Below, one piece after another: positions 1-5,519 of a stretch of 5,519 nt of DNA. The DNA comes from an uncultured Clostridia bacterium (GTDB lineage Bacteria > Bacillota > Clostridia > Oscillospirales > Acutalibacteraceae). Within the stretch, counting starts at the first letter, position 1. Each line of letters opens with the position of its first letter. Under the pieces are notes generated by a model. It had not been told where the DNA came from. It saw nothing but the letters and a program-made list of their open reading frames with translations, and ran no database searches. A program made the position numbers and the translations under genes. Location: NCBI GenBank assembly GCA_937875885.1, contig CALEIO010000183.1, positions 1 through 5,519 of the forward strand. Direction: 5' to 3'.

Positions 1-55
1 TTTTTACCTCTTACTTAAAAGAAACGGCTCCCTTGCAAAGAGCAAAGGAGCCTTG
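1..55 (-). repeat. 55-bp perfect direct repeat, copy A (carries a terminator hairpin)
   Basis: These 55 bases are identical to positions 2419-2473. The copy begins at the window edge, so it may extend further left. It contains a terminator-type hairpin (26-52) and, past it in the minus-strand direction, a T-rich tract and a purine-rich AAGTAAGAGGTA-like segment. Each copy sits just past the stop codon of one of the two paralogous dockerin genes. Identity ends abruptly on the gene side of position 55. It may be a remnant of the gene-cassette duplication or a dispersed intergenic element; the window alone cannot decide. Confidence 0.9.
17..52 (-). terminator. Rho-independent terminator of the 729-residue dockerin gene
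   Basis: Read on the minus strand, an 11-bp stem (GGCTCCTTTGC with GCAAGGGAGCC, one G-U wobble) closes a 5-base loop at 26-52. It is followed by GTTTCTTTT at 17-25. The stem starts about 38 bases past the stop codon at 91-93. No T-run follows the hairpin on the plus strand, so it should act only on minus-strand transcription. Confidence 0.85.
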
Positions 56-90
56 TAAAGTTTGGGTTATTTAATTTTCAGCCGATTATA

Positions 91-2280
91 TCAGCGCAGA
101 ATACCTACTGAAGGTGCTGTGGGAATACCTGCAACGTACTTCTGAACTGCAGTTGCATCTTTTACGTTAACTACACCGTTCTGGTCTGCATCTGCTGTAA
201 TAGCCTGTACATCATCAAGTGTTACAAGTTCTGCAGCAGCCTTCTGAATGAGGGTTGCGTCCTTAACATTGATTACACCGTCAAGGTTTGCATCACCGAT
301 TAAAACTCCTGCTGTGCTGTCTGCAGGAATAACAGTTACGGGAACAGCTAACTCTTTGCCGAGATACTCAAAGTAAATATAGTTCTCGCCGCCTACTGTC
401 CAGGGTACATCGTACTGGCTGGAATTAATGTAAATGTAGTACTCGCCGCTTTCGTTATTCTGGTCAATATCAAGCACCTCGGAAGTACCGTCTTTGTAGC
501 AAACCTTAATTGCAGCATTGTACTGATCTACAATCAAATACTCGTTGTACTCATAGTTCTCTGTAAATTCGTTGTAGTAGCTGTCAGCCTCACTTACACG
601 AATATCTTCACCTACGTACTCAATATGGTCAACAGGATTCTCTACAATCTTGGGAACAAAGATAAGCTCTGTGCCGTCACACTCAAAAACAACCTGGTTT
701 GCTTCATAATCGAAGTAGCAATAAACCTTTGCGCCGTAGATGTGATTTGCCCAGGAGTCTTCATCATACACCAGACTTTCTCTTGTACCGTCGGACATAG
801 TGTATGTAAGCTCGATGCCGCTGATATCCAGAGTCTCCTCCTCTGCATGCTCATAAACGTAATCTTTTGTGGGATTCTTGGAAACAAATCCGTCCTCTAC
901 ATAGCGGTCTGTAGCCTCAATATAGAAATCAAATGAAGAACCGGGGTCTTCGTAAGCATCAATCTCCATAGTGTAGGTTTCGCCGCCATTGAGATATGCT
1001 CTGAGGAAGAAGTTTGTATCTTCATCAGTCTTATCTTCTGAAGAGCCTACACTCCATTCCTCTGAATCTCCAAGCCATATATATGTGTCACAATCACCTT
1101 CGGAGCGGAAGATATAGTAACCATCATTCTCGGGAGTGAAGTTAAAGTAGATATAATCGCCTTCATAGGTTACATTGTATTCAACGCCTTCATAAACAGG
1201 CTCGGAGGGAACATCCTCGGGGTCATCATCCCAGTCGGGATCATCATCCCAATCAGGATCATCGTCCCAATCAGGGTCATCGTCCCAGTCATCGCCGCCG
1301 GGAGCTGAGCCATCGGTAACAATTACAACGGGAACATCTACTGTATGAGCAAGGTATTTGAAAGTAATGTAGTTATCTCCGCCTACTACCCAGGGAGCAT
1401 CCCACTGAGAAGATGTATAGTCAATATCGTATGTGCTGTCATCTTCAAGATTTTCAAGGTAATTGATTGTTTCAACTGTGCCGTCTTTGTAATATACAAC
1501 GATTGAAGGGTCGTTGTTACATATAAGGTCATAGTTGAAATACTCAAATTCGCCTGTCTCTTCGTTTACATAACCATTTTCATTCTCATTAACTAAAAGG
1601 CAGTCTCCGTCAAACTCGATGTGGTCAACAGGATTTTCCTTTACAGCATAGTGCCACTCAACCTCGGCTTCGTCGCACTCAAACTCAACATAGTTCTCAA
1701 AAGTATCAAATTCAACATCAATTATTGAGTAATCAACTAAAAGCATATAGTAGTAATTATCCTCAAACACAACAGTTTCTTTTGAACCGTCAGAGAATGT
1801 AAATTCTACTTCCATACCTGCAAGAAGAAGTGAATCTGTTTCTGCGCCTTCATAAGCAAAATTTACGTCAGGCTCTTTTACGATTTTAGCTGATACTGCA
1901 TACTTGTCTGCAGCCTCAATGTACACCTGATAATTGCAGGGGTCCCATCCATGTTCACCTGTGTAAAGAGTGTAGGTTTCGCCCTTATCAAGCTCTGCTT
2001 TCATACGGAAATTGTAGTCGATTTCAGAAATATCATCACCACTGACAACTATCGTACCATCTTCGTCGTAAAGGGTGCCGTATGTGTCGAACTCACAGTC
2101 GGTGTAAATGAAAAAATAACCGCCTGTTTCGGATGTAATCTGAAGTTCAAAACTGTTTTCACCATCATACGCTACATCGTATGTGATAGGACTTGCTGCT
2201 GAAACTGCCATAGCAGGAATTGCTGAAATCAGCACTAAAGCTGCAATCACAACAGAAAGTAATTTTTTGAATTTTTTCAT
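91..2280 (-). CDS. Secreted two-unit PPC/Ig-like protein with C-terminal type I dockerin (paralogue 1)
   Basis: This 729-residue protein is predicted to be exported by Sec and to dock on a cohesin-bearing partner; no catalytic domain is recognisable. Residues 1-28 form a signal peptide (MKKFKK basic start, hydrophobic core, VSA cleavage motif at 26-28). Two homologous units follow, at about 32-321 and 365-652. Each has a PPC-like beta-sandwich ('TPENDGYY...DTYI.L.D' in unit 2) and then two Ig-like segments, the first with SDG(S/T), the second with YKDG and a QxxxPWxxGGxNY motif. An acidic linker (323-361) with four WDDDP repeats separates the units. The dockerin (about 660-719) has two calcium loops, D663-A-N-L-D667...N671...D674 and D697-A-D-Q-N701...N705...D708. 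The start is fixed by the signal peptide and a GAGGAGG site 8 bases upstream. The protein is very acidic throughout. It has its own promoter and terminator. Secretion and the dockerin are well supported; the ligand or substrate is unknown. Confidence 0.93.
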   Translation of the reverse strand: MKKFKKLLSVVIAALVLISAIPAMAVSAASPITYDVAYDGENSFELQITSETGGYFFIYTDCEFDTYGTLYDEDGTIVVSGDDISEIDYNFRMKAELDKGETYTLYTGEHGWDPCNYQVYIEAADKYAVSAKIVKEPDVNFAYEGAETDSLLLAGMEVEFTFSDGSKETVVFEDNYYYMLLVDYSIIDVEFDTFENYVEFECDEAEVEWHYAVKENPVDHIEFDGDCLLVNENENGYVNEETGEFEYFNYDLICNNDPSIVVYYKDGTVETINYLENLEDDSTYDIDYTSSQWDAPWVVGGDNYITFKYLAHTVDVPVVIVTDGSAPGGDDWDDDPDWDDDPDWDDDPDWDDDPEDVPSEPVYEGVEYNVTYEGDYIYFNFTPENDGYYIFRSEGDCDTYIWLGDSEEWSVGSSEDKTDEDTNFFLRAYLNGGETYTMEIDAYEDPGSSFDFYIEATDRYVEDGFVSKNPTKDYVYEHAEEETLDISGIELTYTMSDGTRESLVYDEDSWANHIYGAKVYCYFDYEANQVVFECDGTELIFVPKIVENPVDHIEYVGEDIRVSEADSYYNEFTENYEYNEYLIVDQYNAAIKVCYKDGTSEVLDIDQNNESGEYYIYINSSQYDVPWTVGGENYIYFEYLGKELAVPVTVIPADSTAGVLIGDANLDGVINVKDATLIQKAAAELVTLDDVQAITADADQNGVVNVKDATAVQKYVAGIPTAPSVGILR
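1221..1292 (-). repeat. Four 18-bp tandem repeats encoding the WDDDPD linker
   Basis: Four consecutive 18-bp units (1221-1238, 1239-1256, 1257-1274, 1275-1292) differ at only a few positions. They encode repeated W-D-D-D-P-(D/E) in the linker between the two units of the 729-residue protein. The other dockerin protein has no such array in its shorter inter-unit linker, which suggests that the repeat expanded in this gene alone. Changes in copy number would be in frame. Confidence 0.92.
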
Positions 2281-2288
2281 AAACTATT

Positions 2289-2295
2289 CCTCCTC
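2289..2295 (-). promoter_or_regulatory. Strong RBS (GAGGAGG) of the 729-residue dockerin gene
   Basis: GAGGAGG on the minus strand lies 8 bases before the ATG at 2280. It supports this ATG, which directly opens a signal peptide. The second dockerin gene has an AGGAGG core at the same 8-base spacing. Confidence 0.9.
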
Positions 2296-2308
2296 AGTTT
2301 ATAGAGTT

Positions 2309-2333
2309 AAAGCCCTAAAGCGCTTTATGCTTT
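2309..2333. promoter_or_regulatory. Nested palindrome at the predicted transcription start (operator or 5' mRNA hairpin)
   Basis: A perfect 12-bp palindrome, TAAAGCGCTTTA (2316-2327), is flanked by a second pair of arms, AAAGC (2309-2313) and GCTTT (2329-2333), set off by 2 and 1 unpaired bases. It begins about 7 bases downstream of the -10 box, right at the expected transcription start. It could be an operator for a dimeric regulator or a 5' stem-loop protecting the mRNA. The dyad is directly visible; its function is inferred. Confidence 0.5.
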
Positions 2334-2334
2334 A

Positions 2335-2362
2335 ATTATAGCACAAAGTTCTGATTTTGCAA
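2335..2362 (-). promoter_or_regulatory. Sigma-A-type promoter of the 729-residue dockerin gene
   Basis: On the minus strand there is a perfect TATAAT -10 box (2335-2340) preceded by TGC, an extended -10 element. A TTGCAA -35-like box (2357-2362, 4 of 6 consensus bases) lies 16 bases further upstream. The predicted start near 2328 gives a leader of roughly 48 bases before the ATG. The TTTTGCAA that includes the -35 box recurs directly at 2368-2375, 13 bp away. Confidence 0.75.
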
Positions 2363-2408
2363 TATCTTTTTGCAAACGCCCTCCTCTCTATCCCCGTTTA
2401 TAGATTTG

Positions 2409-2434
2409 TACTTCTTACTTTTTACCTCTTACTT
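2409..2434 (-). repeat. Two tandem 12-mers just past the terminator (AAGTAAGARGTA)
   Basis: On the minus strand, AAGTAAGAGGTA (2423-2434) and AAGTAAGAAGTA (2409-2420) follow one another with a 14-base period and match at 11 of 12 positions. They lie immediately beyond the T-tract of the terminator. The first 12-mer is inside the 55-bp repeat and the second is outside it. No function is apparent. The rest of the gap from here to the next promoter (2376-2408) shows no gene or clear site. Confidence 0.6.
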
Positions 2435-2473
2435 AAAAGAAACGGCTCCCTTGCAAAGAGCAAAGGAGCCTTG
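2419..2473 (-). repeat. 55-bp perfect direct repeat, copy B (carries a terminator hairpin)
   Basis: This is identical over all 55 bases to positions 1-55. It sits between the stop codon of the 707-residue dockerin gene and the promoter of the 729-residue one, with the same orientation and a similar offset from its upstream gene as copy A. The sequence between repeat and stop codon (2474-2525) does not clearly align with the matching stretch at copy A (56-90). Confidence 0.92.
2435..2470 (-). terminator. Rho-independent terminator of the 707-residue dockerin gene
   Basis: An 11-bp stem with a 5-base loop (2444-2470) is followed on the minus strand by GTTTCTTTT (2435-2443). It lies 55 bases past the stop codon at 2526-2528 and upstream of the next gene's promoter. 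This indicates that the two dockerin genes are transcribed separately rather than as one operon. Confidence 0.85.
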
Positions 2474-2525
2474 ATAAAACATTCAGTTTTCAGATGTAGG
2501 CAGAATAAACCCTGCAAAAAGAGAC

Positions 2526-4649
2526 TTATTCAACTGATGAACCAATGTCAAGACCTGTATCAATACCCGCAACGTACTTCTGGATTGCAGTTGCATCCTT
2601 GATGTTCACAACCCCATTGTAGTCAACATCTGCAGCGCTTTTATTCCACACGTCCATCTCAATAAGTTCTGCAATTCCCTTCTGAATAAAGGTTGCATCC
2701 TTAACATTAACCACTTTGTCACGGTTAGCATCACCTACAATGTAGGAATCATCCACAACAACGTCATCTTCACCTAAAATTTTTACATAAACCTGTGTCT
2801 CAACACCGAGATAAGAAAGGTAAATGTAGTTCTCTCCGCCTACTGTCCAGGGAGTTTCCCACTGGTTGTCGTACACATCGATCATATATCCGCCGTAGTA
2901 CATATCATTCAGGTACTTAACCTCTGATGTACCATCTTTGTAGTAAACATTGATTACGCCATCTTCGTAAATGTCATAGAAGTAATATGATTCACCTGTT
3001 TCGTCATCATAAATCATATTCTCATTTTCTATGAGCACAATGGAATCACCTGTGTACTCGATACGCTCAACGGGATTCTCTACCACTGTGGGAACAAAGA
3101 TAACCTCTGTATCGTCACAGATAAAGATAACCTGGTTTGTTTCTGCATCGTAGTAATATTCAACATAAGCGCCGTAAACGTGACCGCAGAAGCTCATAGG
3201 ATCGCAAACATAAACTACTGTTGAGCCGTCAGACATTGTGTATGTAATCTCGATTCCATCCATCACCAGAGATTCAAGCTCTGCACCCTCATAGACATAG
3301 TCGATTGCAGGGTTGAGAGAAACGTAGCCTGACTCTGCATAGATATCTGTGCTCTCTGCGCAAAATGCAAATCCTGCCAGGTCAGCATAGGACTCCAGCT
3401 GAATTGTATAGGACTCGCCACCATTCAGGTAAACTCTGAGGAAAGCATTCAGGTCTTCTGCAGAAGTGTCTTCTGCCATATCAACATACCAACCCTCGGA
3501 ATCGTAAACTGTGATGAAGGTGTCAGCCTCACCTACGGTATAAAGCAGATAGTAGCCGTCATTTTCGGGAGTAAAATTCATATATACGGGAGCACCCTGG
3601 TAGACTACTTCGTAAGTTTCACCTGCTGTTACGGAATCTGAATCGGGAGCATCGGAGATGTCGGAATCTTCGGCGGGAATAATCTCAACAGGTACTGCAG
3701 CCTCTTTGCCAAGGTACAGAAGATAAGCATAGTTTTCGCCGCCTGCAGTCCAGGGTACCAGATACTGGTCCTGCGCAAGAGTAACGGGATATTCACCGAA
3801 ACCACGGAACATTGACATTCTGTCGGATGCAACGATTTCTTCGGATGTACCGTCTGTGTAGTAAACAACAAAGGTATCGTTCTGGTCAAGGCTGTAATCT
3901 GTGTAGTAGAACACATCCTCTGATTCGTACAAACCACCCATATTTTCTGTGAGCACAATGGGGTCGCCTGTGTATTCGATATAATCAACAGGATTGGGCT
4001 TTACGTTATATTTCCACTCAACAACTGCATCGTCGCAGGTGATATATACCGTGTCCTTCATATCATCTGCATAATAATCCAGAACCGAGCCGTCAACGTG
4101 CATCAGAGCAAGAGTCTTGCCCTCATCGTAAGTAAAGGTTTCCTTTGTGCCGTCGGAGTATGTAAACTCAACCTCTGCACCCTCAAGGAAGATGCTGTCA
4201 CTCTCTGCGCCCTCGATGGCATAGTTAAGAGTGGGTTCTTTTACAACCTCACCGCTTACAATGTATTTATCAGCGGGTTCTGCAAAAACAGTAAACTCGC
4301 AGGGGTCGCTGTTCCATACTGTAACATCAAGTCTGTAGTATTCGCCCTTGTTAAGCTTTACACGCAGACGGAAGTTATCATTTGCAGCAGAAGCGTCCTC
4401 TGCCCAGTATGAAACATACTCTCCGTCAACCTCACCGTAAAGGCACAGACATGTGTTTTCATCGCAATCTGTGTAGAAAACATAGTAGCCGTCTTCCTGG
4501 GGTGTGAAAGACAGAGAAACCACGTCTTCTTCAGAGCATACAACGTCATAAGTAACCACATCGGCTGCAGATACCGCAGCCATAGGGAGTGCCGAAAACA
4601 GCACTAAAGCGGCGATCATAACCGAAAGTAATTTTTTGAAGTTTTTCAT
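2526..4649 (-). CDS. Secreted two-unit PPC/Ig-like protein with C-terminal type I dockerin (paralogue 2)
   Basis: This 707-residue exported protein matches the 729-residue one in plan. It has a signal peptide (1-28, MKNFKK basic start, VSA at 26-28) and two homologous units (about 32-324 and 345-626), each a PPC-like sandwich ('FTP..DGYY') followed by two Ig-like segments. A short acidic linker (325-342) joins the units and a dockerin closes the protein (about 637-696). The dockerin loops are D640-A-N-R-D644...N648...D651 and D674-V-D-Y-N678...N682...D685. In loop 1 the usual glycine after the third ligand is lysine (K645). The frame is open further upstream to an ATG at 4727, but that start is rejected: the extra 26 codons overlap the promoter, whereas the ATG at 4649 has AGGAGG 8 bases before it and opens directly into a signal peptide. 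No enzyme domain, LPXTG motif or SLH domain is seen. The role is probably a structural or binding component of a cohesin-dockerin complex; the ligand is unknown. Confidence 0.93.
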   Translation of the reverse strand: MKNFKKLLSVMIAALVLFSALPMAAVSAADVVTYDVVCSEEDVVSLSFTPQEDGYYVFYTDCDENTCLCLYGEVDGEYVSYWAEDASAANDNFRLRVKLNKGEYYRLDVTVWNSDPCEFTVFAEPADKYIVSGEVVKEPTLNYAIEGAESDSIFLEGAEVEFTYSDGTKETFTYDEGKTLALMHVDGSVLDYYADDMKDTVYITCDDAVVEWKYNVKPNPVDYIEYTGDPIVLTENMGGLYESEDVFYYTDYSLDQNDTFVVYYTDGTSEEIVASDRMSMFRGFGEYPVTLAQDQYLVPWTAGGENYAYLLYLGKEAAVPVEIIPAEDSDISDAPDSDSVTAGETYEVVYQGAPVYMNFTPENDGYYLLYTVGEADTFITVYDSEGWYVDMAEDTSAEDLNAFLRVYLNGGESYTIQLESYADLAGFAFCAESTDIYAESGYVSLNPAIDYVYEGAELESLVMDGIEITYTMSDGSTVVYVCDPMSFCGHVYGAYVEYYYDAETNQVIFICDDTEVIFVPTVVENPVERIEYTGDSIVLIENENMIYDDETGESYYFYDIYEDGVINVYYKDGTSEVKYLNDMYYGGYMIDVYDNQWETPWTVGGENYIYLSYLGVETQVYVKILGEDDVVVDDSYIVGDANRDKVVNVKDATFIQKGIAELIEMDVWNKSAADVDYNGVVNIKDATAIQKYVAGIDTGLDIGSSVE

Positions 4650-4657
4650 AATATCAA

Positions 4658-4663
4658 CCTCCT
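4658..4663 (-). promoter_or_regulatory. RBS (AGGAGG) that fixes the start of the 707-residue dockerin gene
   Basis: A perfect AGGAGG on the minus strand lies 8 bases before the ATG at 4649. It decides the start in favour of the internal ATG over the in-frame ATG at 4727, which lies upstream of the promoter's -35 box. Confidence 0.92.
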
Positions 4664-4664
4664 G

Positions 4665-4689
4665 AAAAAAGTGGGCATATAATATCCAC
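4665..4689 (-). promoter_or_regulatory. Small leader hairpin followed by six Ts (weak terminator, attenuator or 5' stem-loop)
   Basis: On the minus strand, GTGG (4686-4689) pairs with CCAC (4671-4674). A few weaker inner pairs lie between, and a run of six Ts (4665-4670) follows directly before the RBS. The hairpin begins at about the expected transcription start. It could be a weak terminator for the kinase gene, a 5'-end stabilising stem-loop, or chance. The GC part of the stem is only 4 bp, so strong termination is unlikely. Confidence 0.35.
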
Positions 4690-4695
4690 AAGGAC

Positions 4696-4724
4696 ATTAT
4701 ACACCCATATAAGTTTATAATCAA
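4696..4724 (-). promoter_or_regulatory. Sigma-A-type promoter of the 707-residue dockerin gene
   Basis: On the minus strand, TTGATT (4719-4724, 4 of 6 consensus bases) and a perfect TATAAT (4696-4701) are separated by exactly 17 bases. The predicted start near 4689 leaves a leader of about 40 bases. The promoter lies in the 92-bp gap after the kinase stop codon, so the dockerin gene need not depend on read-through from the kinase. Confidence 0.75.
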
Positions 4725-4741
4725 CACTTTACGATAATAAA

Positions 4742-5519
4742 TTATTTAGCATATTTAAGACAAAAATCCGCAAGGCAGTTTTCAAACTTCACACCGTACC
4801 AATGTCGGTCTTTGTCATCTATTGTTGCCTTGATGCACTGAGCTGTGAAATCGGTGGCAATCTCGGCAGATTTTGCAAAATCGTAGCCTTTTACGTAAGC
4901 CGCTGTAAATGAGCTTGCCCACACGTCACCTGTGCCGTGGAAGATACTGTCTATCTTCTCCGATGCATAGTAAGCGTAGCTGTTGGTGGTGGAATCGTAG
5001 CAGGCAATGCCAAGACAGCCTTCCTCAAAAGAAACGCCTGTGAGGATGATTTTCTTTGCACCAAGGTCAGAAAGACCACGAAGCAGGTCTTTTATGTATT
5101 CTTTGGTGTAGCCCTCTCCCACATACTCTCTGCCAAGGAGAAATGCGGCTTCTGTAAGGTTGGGGGTAATAACCTCCGCAACACAGCATAGTTTCTTCAT
5201 AGAAAGAGCAAATTCCTCTGTAAAGTTTGTGTAGAGTTTGCCGTGGTCACCCAGCACAGGGTCAACGATAACTTTTGTGTCTTCGCCCTTGAAGTCGCGG
5301 ATGAATTTTTCTACAAGCTCAATCTGCCTGATTGAACCCAGATAGCCTGAATATATGCAGTCAAACTTTTCTCCTCTTGCCTTCCAATGCTCTGTGATGG
5401 GAGTGAATTCCTCTGTTAAATCGCAGAAAGAAAACCCCTCAAAGGCTGTGTGGGCAGAAAGCACCGCTGTGGGCAGCGGACAGACCTCAACACCCATTGC
5501 TGAAAGAATTGAAATTGAT
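4742..5519 (-). CDS. Pyridoxal/pyridoxamine kinase, 5' end outside the window
   Basis: This is a ribokinase-superfamily vitamin B6 kinase, which phosphorylates pyridoxal, pyridoxine or pyridoxamine with ATP in cytoplasmic cofactor salvage. About 258 codons are visible. The frame stays open to the window edge (SISILSA precedes the M at 5497), so that methionine is internal. From recalled family length, about 25 N-terminal residues are missing. Counting from that Met, family hallmarks are 'MGVEVCPLPTAVLSAHT' (1-17), 'SGYLGS' (50-55), 'VDPVLGDHGKLY' (78-89), 'TPNLTEA' (111-117), 'LTGVSFEE' (152-159) and the anion-hole/catalytic 'HGTGD' (187-191) with the presumed base D191, then 'HWYGVKFE' (232-239). 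The whole resembles the clostridial pyridoxamine kinase group more than the short HMP kinase ThiD. Its name could be pdxK or pdxY depending on convention, so no symbol is given. No clear strong terminator follows it. Confidence 0.9.
   Translation of the reverse strand, partial: SISILSAMGVEVCPLPTAVLSAHTAFEGFSFCDLTEEFTPITEHWKARGEKFDCIYSGYLGSIRQIELVEKFIRDFKGEDTKVIVDPVLGDHGKLYTNFTEEFALSMKKLCCVAEVITPNLTEAAFLLGREYVGEGYTKEYIKDLLRGLSDLGAKKIILTGVSFEEGCLGIACYDSTTNSYAYYASEKIDSIFHGTGDVWASSFTAAYVKGYDFAKSAEIATDFTAQCIKATIDDKDRHWYGVKFENCLADFCLKYAK

Noticed and set aside
625..936. Plus-strand ORF of 103 codons inside the 729-residue gene, and similar ones at 1951-2202, 4098-4412 and 4937-5191
   Set aside because: They are antisense shadows of well-supported genes with signal peptide, dockerin or kinase motifs, and no independent start signals were seen.
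1221..1292. Possible CRISPR-like array from the short regular repeats
   Set aside because: The 18-bp units abut with no spacers and encode an in-frame protein repeat.
2325..2375. 16-codon TTG-start ORF preceded by AGGAGG in the intergenic gap
   Set aside because: The spacing from AGGAGG to TTG is only 4 bases, the ORF spans the predicted promoter and palindrome, and the peptide has no recognisable character.
2357..2602. Plus-strand ORF of 81 codons across the intergenic gap
   Set aside because: It reads through the terminator hairpin, the 55-bp repeat and the antisense of a dockerin; there is no RBS and its composition is not protein-like.
3629..3988. Alternative-frame minus-strand ORFs inside the dockerin genes (also 642-887 and 4358-4561)
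   Set aside because: They overlap completely with genes whose repeats and domains are conserved in the other frame, and no RBS or family resemblance was found.
4650..4727. N-terminal extension of the 707-residue dockerin protein from the ATG at 4727
   Set aside because: It has no RBS at a suitable distance, it overlaps the -35 and -10 boxes, and it would bury the signal peptide 26 residues inside the protein.
4742..5497. Kinase complete with its start at the ATG at 5497
   Set aside because: The frame remains open to the window edge, residues before this Met fit the family, and the N-terminal strand and substrate-binding segment would be missing.

Overview
The window looks like chromosomal DNA from an anaerobic Firmicute of the Clostridia, most likely an Oscillospiraceae/Ruminococcaceae-type gut or rumen bacterium. 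Four things point there: Gram-positive AGGAGG ribosome binding sites, short Sec signal peptides, type I dockerins of the 'NVKDAT..QK' kind, and a clostridial-type pyridoxamine kinase. The genus cannot be fixed from the sequence. All genes lie on the minus strand.

Read in the direction of transcription (right to left): (1) 4742-5519 holds a pyridoxal/pyridoxamine kinase gene whose 5' end lies outside the window. (2) 4650-4741 is a short gap with a sigma-A-type promoter, a small leader hairpin and a strong RBS. (3) 2526-4649 encodes a 707-residue secreted, acidic, multi-domain protein ending in a type I dockerin. (4) 2281-2525 holds the terminator of that gene inside a 55-bp repeat, then the promoter, a palindrome and the RBS of the next gene. 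(5) 91-2280 encodes a 729-residue paralogue with the same architecture. (6) 1-90 holds an identical copy of the 55-bp repeat, whose hairpin terminates the last gene.

The two large proteins share a plan: signal peptide, then two copies of a unit of about 290 residues (a PPC-like beta-sandwich followed by two bacterial Ig-like segments), then a dockerin. Neither has a recognisable enzyme domain. Each gene appears to be its own transcription unit with its own promoter and terminator. The dockerins imply attachment to cohesin-bearing proteins encoded elsewhere, as in cellulosome-like or other cohesin-dockerin surface assemblies. The kinase is a housekeeping vitamin B6 salvage gene with no evident functional link to them.

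The best leads are the paralogous pair of non-catalytic dockerin proteins, a conserved Q-[WY]-x-x-P-W-x-x-G-G-[DE]-N-Y motif found in all four repeat units, and the 55-bp terminator repeat that is identical while the adjacent genes have diverged strongly. I see no CRISPR array, tRNA, rRNA, transposase or phage gene.
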